This document shows, in pieces, positions 6,543-9,004 of a stretch of 9,004 bases of DNA (position 1 is the first letter of the stretch; the number at the start of each line of letters is the position of its first letter). A model generated the notes under the pieces. It ran no database searches and was not told the origin of the DNA. It was given only the letters and a program-made list of their open reading frames with translations. Position numbers and translations under genes: made by a program. This DNA is from UBA6921 sp964532385 (lineage in GTDB: Bacteria > Pseudomonadota > Gammaproteobacteria > SG8-11). The DNA lies in contig CAZHHW010000118.1 of the NCBI GenBank assembly GCA_964532385.1, positions 1-9,004 on the forward strand, written 5' to 3'.

Positions 6543-7091
6543 TCAGGTCAGCGAGGCGAGGCGTTTTTCGATGGCAAACTTCCATTGCGTACGCAAGGAT
6601 TGTTCGAGCAAGGTTTTCCATGCCTCGATTTCGCGGGGTGGCGAAGGGACAAGACTAAAACGGATGCCCAACTCTTTAAGACGAACATCCTGCTGGATTT
6701 TCACCTGGCCAATATATAAAGGCATCCCGGAGACCACTTCAAATGTGAACGTATCTTCGTCGTCGCCAGGAACCGTCAGCACCACCTCTTTTTTCGCAGG
6801 CTTGGTTGAAACTGACACTAATTGGTATTTACCCGGTTTCAAGCCCTGAAACACAAACATGCCCTGTAATACCTCCCCTTCGATGAACAAATCACCGATC
6901 ACTTTCCGCACAGTGACTTTTACAACCGCGGGCTCGCTTTCCTGTCCGTAAAAACTCTTGGTTTTTACTACCGGGTCCACAATGAGCAGGCCGGCCACTT
7001 CCGGTGAACCGCTCAGGACGAATTTCTCAGCGCATGCGACCAGCATTGCCATCGCGGCGAGCATGACCATCCAGGTTAACGATTTCGACAC
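6543..7091 (-). CDS. Putative outer-membrane lipoprotein, function unknown
   Basis: Not recognised as a named gene. I chose the GTG at 7091 (182 residues) because GGAGAG lies eight bases upstream and it gives a compact lipoprotein signal: a Lys near the N-terminus, a hydrophobic core and the lipobox LVAC with lipidated C20. The in-frame ATGs at 7127 and 7124 would add 11-12 mostly polar and basic residues and lack a clear ribosome site. Ala at +2 predicts outer-membrane sorting by the Lol rule. Residues 78-93 (GMFVFQGLKPGKYQLV) contain the FxGLxPGxYxL motif of carboxypeptidase-regulatory-like or transthyretin-like beta-sandwich domains, and strands continue through about 147. The C-terminus (156-180) is a charged, amphipathic helix. 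It is transcribed in the same direction as the porins but 216 bases from the nearest porin start, so a functional link is not shown. It is divergent from ppx. Confidence 0.8.
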   Translation of the reverse strand: MSKSLTWMVMLAAMAMLVACAEKFVLSGSPEVAGLLIVDPVVKTKSFYGQESEPAVVKVTVRKVIGDLFIEGEVLQGMFVFQGLKPGKYQLVSVSTKPAKKEVVLTVPGDDEDTFTFEVVSGMPLYIGQVKIQQDVRLKELGIRFSLVPSPPREIEAWKTLLEQSLRTQWKFAIEKRLASLT

Positions 7092-7155
7092 GCTGTGTTC
7101 TCTCCGGCGATTTTGTATTTGCATCATGCTGCGCTAAGTGTATCGGCAAGACTGC

Positions 7156-7183
7156 TTAATAAAAGAATTTGCGGCCAATTGAA
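7156..7183 (-). promoter_or_regulatory. Candidate promoter of the lipoprotein gene
   Basis: On the minus strand, TTCAAT (7183-7178) and TATTAA (7161-7156) are 16 bases apart, about 65 bases before the GTG start. The match to sigma-70 is moderate. It lies in the 239-base divergent spacer shared with ppx, where I found no better candidate for this gene. Confidence 0.3.
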
Positions 7184-7238
7184 ATGTGAAGAAATGCTAC
7201 AAGCACGAGGCGAAGCGGTACAGCCAGACCTGTTTACT

Positions 7239-7250
7239 CGCCGCGCGGCG
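7239..7250. repeat. 12-bp GC palindrome in the divergent spacer
   Basis: CGCCGCGCGGCG is a perfect 12-base palindrome between the lipoprotein and ppx genes. It might be an operator, but a short GC-only palindrome like this can easily arise by chance. Confidence 0.25.
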
Positions 7251-7330
7251 CATGAGTTGGATTATTCATTTCGCACCAAACCACACTACACTTGCTGAAG
7301 ACTTCTCTCTCTCACCTCTGCCGAGATTCT

Positions 7331-8836
7331 ATGCCCGCACCCGCTAAATCATCCGAAGTGCTCGCGGCCGTCGATCTGGGCTCCAACAGTTTTCATATGA
7401 AAATCGCGCGCGCTTACGAGGGTGAATTGCAAGTGCTCGACCGCATGCGCGAGATGATCCATCTGGGCGCGGGTCTTGACACAGATGGGAACATCACACC
7501 GGCCGCACAGCAGCGTGCGCTGGACTGCCTATTGAAATTCGGCGAACGCTTGCGCGCAATGCCGCGGCGCACAGTGCGCGCGGTGGGCACCAACACCTTG
7601 CGCAATGCGCGCAATGCAAAAGAATTCCTCGCCGCCGCGGAACGCGCGCTGGGCCACCCCATCAAAATCATTTCCGGCCAGGAAGAAGCGCGGCTCATTT
7701 ATTTGGGCGTTGCACACACCCTGGCGGACAACGGTCAGCGCCGCTTGGTTATCGATATTGGCGGCGGCAGCACCGAGCTGATTATCGGCGAGCGCGGCGT
7801 ACCGCAACATTTGGTTAGCCTCGAAATGGGCTGCGTTTTGTTCAGCCGTAAATATTTTGAGGGCGGTGAAATTACCTCCAAGCGCTGGCAGCGCGCGCAA
7901 ACTGCCGCACACGAAATCCTGCAGCAGGCGGCGGCCGGCGACTTCGGCAAAGCGCGCTGGGAACATGCCGTCGGCGCCTCCGGAACCATCCGCGCGGTGG
8001 ACAGCGTGGTACGCCTGGCAGGCTGGTGCGACGACGGTATCACGCTTGCGGCACTGGAACAGCTGGTCGAAACAATAGTCAAGTCCGGCCATATCGACAG
8101 GTTGAAAATCACCGGGCTCAATCCGGAACGCGCCGCTGTGTTTCCCGGCGGAGTTGCAATTCTGCGGGCCTTGTTCGAAGTGTTGGGTCTGAGTGAGATG
8201 CGTGTTTCCGACGGCGCGCTACGTGAAGGTTTACTGTTCGACATGCTCGGCTGGCCCGCCGAAGAAGACACCTGCGCCAGCAGCGTCGCCGCGTTGGCGG
8301 CGCGTTTTCACGTCGACGACGCGCAGGCCAAGCGCGTGGAGAATACCGCACGCGTATTACTGGCCGGGGTCGCCATCGATTGGGATTTGCGCGATGCACA
8401 AGCCACCCGGCGCCTGATCTGGGCTGCACAGTTGCACGAAGTCGGCCTGGATATCGCCAGTAACCAGCATCACAAACACGGCGCCTATATTGTCGAGAAT
8501 GCCGACCTTGATGGATTCACCTTGTTCGAACATAAACTGCTGGGTTTGCTGTTGCGTGCGCAACGCGGCAAGTTGCCTCTTACCGCAGCGAAGGACTTGC
8601 CTGCCGCCCATACCGTACCGTGGCTGCGCCTGGCTGTACTGCTACGCCTGGCCGTCATTTTACAGCGTGGACGCGGCGCGGAAGCGCTGCCGCGCCTGGC
8701 CATTACAGCGGGCAAGCGCGCCGTGAAGTTGCTATTTCCAAAAGGTTGGCTGGAGACCCGGCCATTGCTGCGAGCCGATCTGACGCAAGAAGCAATTTAT
8801 TTGCGCGAAGCGGAAATTACGCTGGAGTTCAGTTGA
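7331..8836 (+). CDS. ppx: Exopolyphosphatase (Ppx/GppA family)
   Basis: A 501-residue enzyme of the ASKHA phosphotransferase superfamily that releases phosphate from the ends of inorganic polyphosphate; family members can also hydrolyse pppGpp to ppGpp. Visible motifs: phosphate-1 loop AAVDLGSNSFHM (12-23), VGTNTLR (85-91), GQEEARL with the likely catalytic Glu (E118/E119), phosphate-2 loop IDIGGGSTEL (141-150), GASGTIRA, and SDGALREG near residue 295. A C-terminal HD-type helical domain carries LHEVGLDI and HGAYIV. Length and motif order match E. coli Ppx (about 513 residues) better than the shorter one- or two-domain forms. The ATG at 7331 fits the family N-terminus; a TTG at 7292 would add 13 unsupported residues. 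The ribosome site is weak (GAG eight bases upstream) and is preceded by a CT-rich leader. The usual partner ppk is not in the window. Confidence 0.95.
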   Translation: MPAPAKSSEVLAAVDLGSNSFHMKIARAYEGELQVLDRMREMIHLGAGLDTDGNITPAAQQRALDCLLKFGERLRAMPRRTVRAVGTNTLRNARNAKEFLAAAERALGHPIKIISGQEEARLIYLGVAHTLADNGQRRLVIDIGGGSTELIIGERGVPQHLVSLEMGCVLFSRKYFEGGEITSKRWQRAQTAAHEILQQAAAGDFGKARWEHAVGASGTIRAVDSVVRLAGWCDDGITLAALEQLVETIVKSGHIDRLKITGLNPERAAVFPGGVAILRALFEVLGLSEMRVSDGALREGLLFDMLGWPAEEDTCASSVAALAARFHVDDAQAKRVENTARVLLAGVAIDWDLRDAQATRRLIWAAQLHEVGLDIASNQHHKHGAYIVENADLDGFTLFEHKLLGLLLRAQRGKLPLTAAKDLPAAHTVPWLRLAVLLRLAVILQRGRGAEALPRLAITAGKRAVKLLFPKGWLETRPLLRADLTQEAIYLREAEITLEFS

Positions 8837-8920
8837 GCGCGCGAAAAAGCAACCACCCCACCCCGGCAACTGCTCCTGCGTTGCTCTAACTTCCGCCATC
8901 CCTGGCGGTCGCCTTCGGGG
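8837..8920. other. Spacer after ppx with GC-rich hairpin
   Basis: This holds no gene. CCGCC (8893-8897) and GGCGG (8904-8908) form a 5-bp hairpin with a 6-base loop, about 55 bases past the ppx stop codon and without a T-run. The stretch leads straight into the inverted repeat at 8921-8990, and the two may be parts of one dispersed element. Confidence 0.4.
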
Positions 8921-8990
8921 CACCCCTCCTCGAAAATAAGGAGGGGGGAGAGAGAGGTTTTATTCCCCTCCTCATTTTCGAGGAGGGGTG
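8921..8990. repeat. Large inverted repeat with nested palindromic arms
   Basis: The two 26-base arms, 8921-8946 and 8965-8990, are reverse complements with a single mismatch (A8938 opposite C8973), separated by 18 bases. Each arm is also a hairpin: CCCCTCCT pairs with AGGAGGGG around an 8-base loop (8923-8946 and 8965-8988). It lies beyond the 3' end of ppx. No T-run follows the large stem, so it is not a simple intrinsic terminator, though it could block 3' exonucleases. It looks like a dispersed palindromic element or the end of a small non-autonomous element that may continue past the right edge. Confidence 0.85.
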
Positions 8991-9004
8991 GACGCGCAAC
9001 GGAC

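Noticed and set aside
7095..7298. 67-codon plus-strand open frame in the lipoprotein/ppx spacer
   Set aside because: It shows no domain or convincing ribosome site, overlaps the lipoprotein start region, and crosses the likely promoters of the divergent genes.
7529..8271. Overlapping minus-strand open frames of 178-187 codons opposite ppx
   Set aside because: They lie antisense to the conserved ppx coding sequence. GC-rich third positions readily produce such long false frames.

Overview
The window looks like ordinary chromosome from a Gram-negative proteobacterium of the beta/gamma group. The evidence is a leucine tRNA with encoded CCA lying divergent from an RNase R gene that closely resembles the E. 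coli enzyme, two trimeric-type outer-membrane porins with signal peptides and C-terminal phenylalanine, an outer-membrane-type lipoprotein, and an exopolyphosphatase of the Ppx family. I cannot name a genus from the sequence alone. I see no phage, plasmid, integrase, transposase, CRISPR array or defence cassette.

Layout from left to right. (1) Positions 1-768, minus strand: the first 256 residues of RNase R, cut by the window edge. (2) 834-992, plus strand: a near-consensus promoter and tRNA-Leu(CAG). (3) 1163-2980, minus: a 605-residue cytoplasmic protein of unknown function with a PilZ-like segment near its C-terminus. (4) 2981-3188: a spacer with a REP-like inverted pair. (5) 3189-3701, minus: a Nudix hydrolase of the ADP-ribose pyrophosphatase type. 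(6) 3797-4942 and 5043-6326, minus: two tandem paralogous porins, each followed by a GC-rich hairpin with the same stem. (7) 6327-6542: the control region of the upstream porin, with an extended -10 promoter and possible operator repeats. (8) 6543-7091, minus: a lipoprotein with a transthyretin-like or carboxypeptidase-regulatory-like strand motif, probably starting at GTG. (9) 7331-8836, plus: exopolyphosphatase, divergent from the lipoprotein. (10) 8837-9004: a palindrome-rich spacer ending in a 25/26-match inverted repeat whose arms are themselves palindromes.

The genes do not form one pathway. They are mostly single transcription units: RNA turnover (rnr), translation (tRNA), possible c-di-GMP-linked signalling (the PilZ-like protein), nucleotide clean-up (Nudix), envelope permeability (porins and lipoprotein) and polyphosphate or (p)ppGpp metabolism (ppx). 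The parts most worth a second look are the tandem porin pair with its matching terminators and upstream repeats, the REP-like doublet, the nested palindrome at the right edge, and the uncharacterised 605-residue protein. I found no convincing new multi-gene system here.
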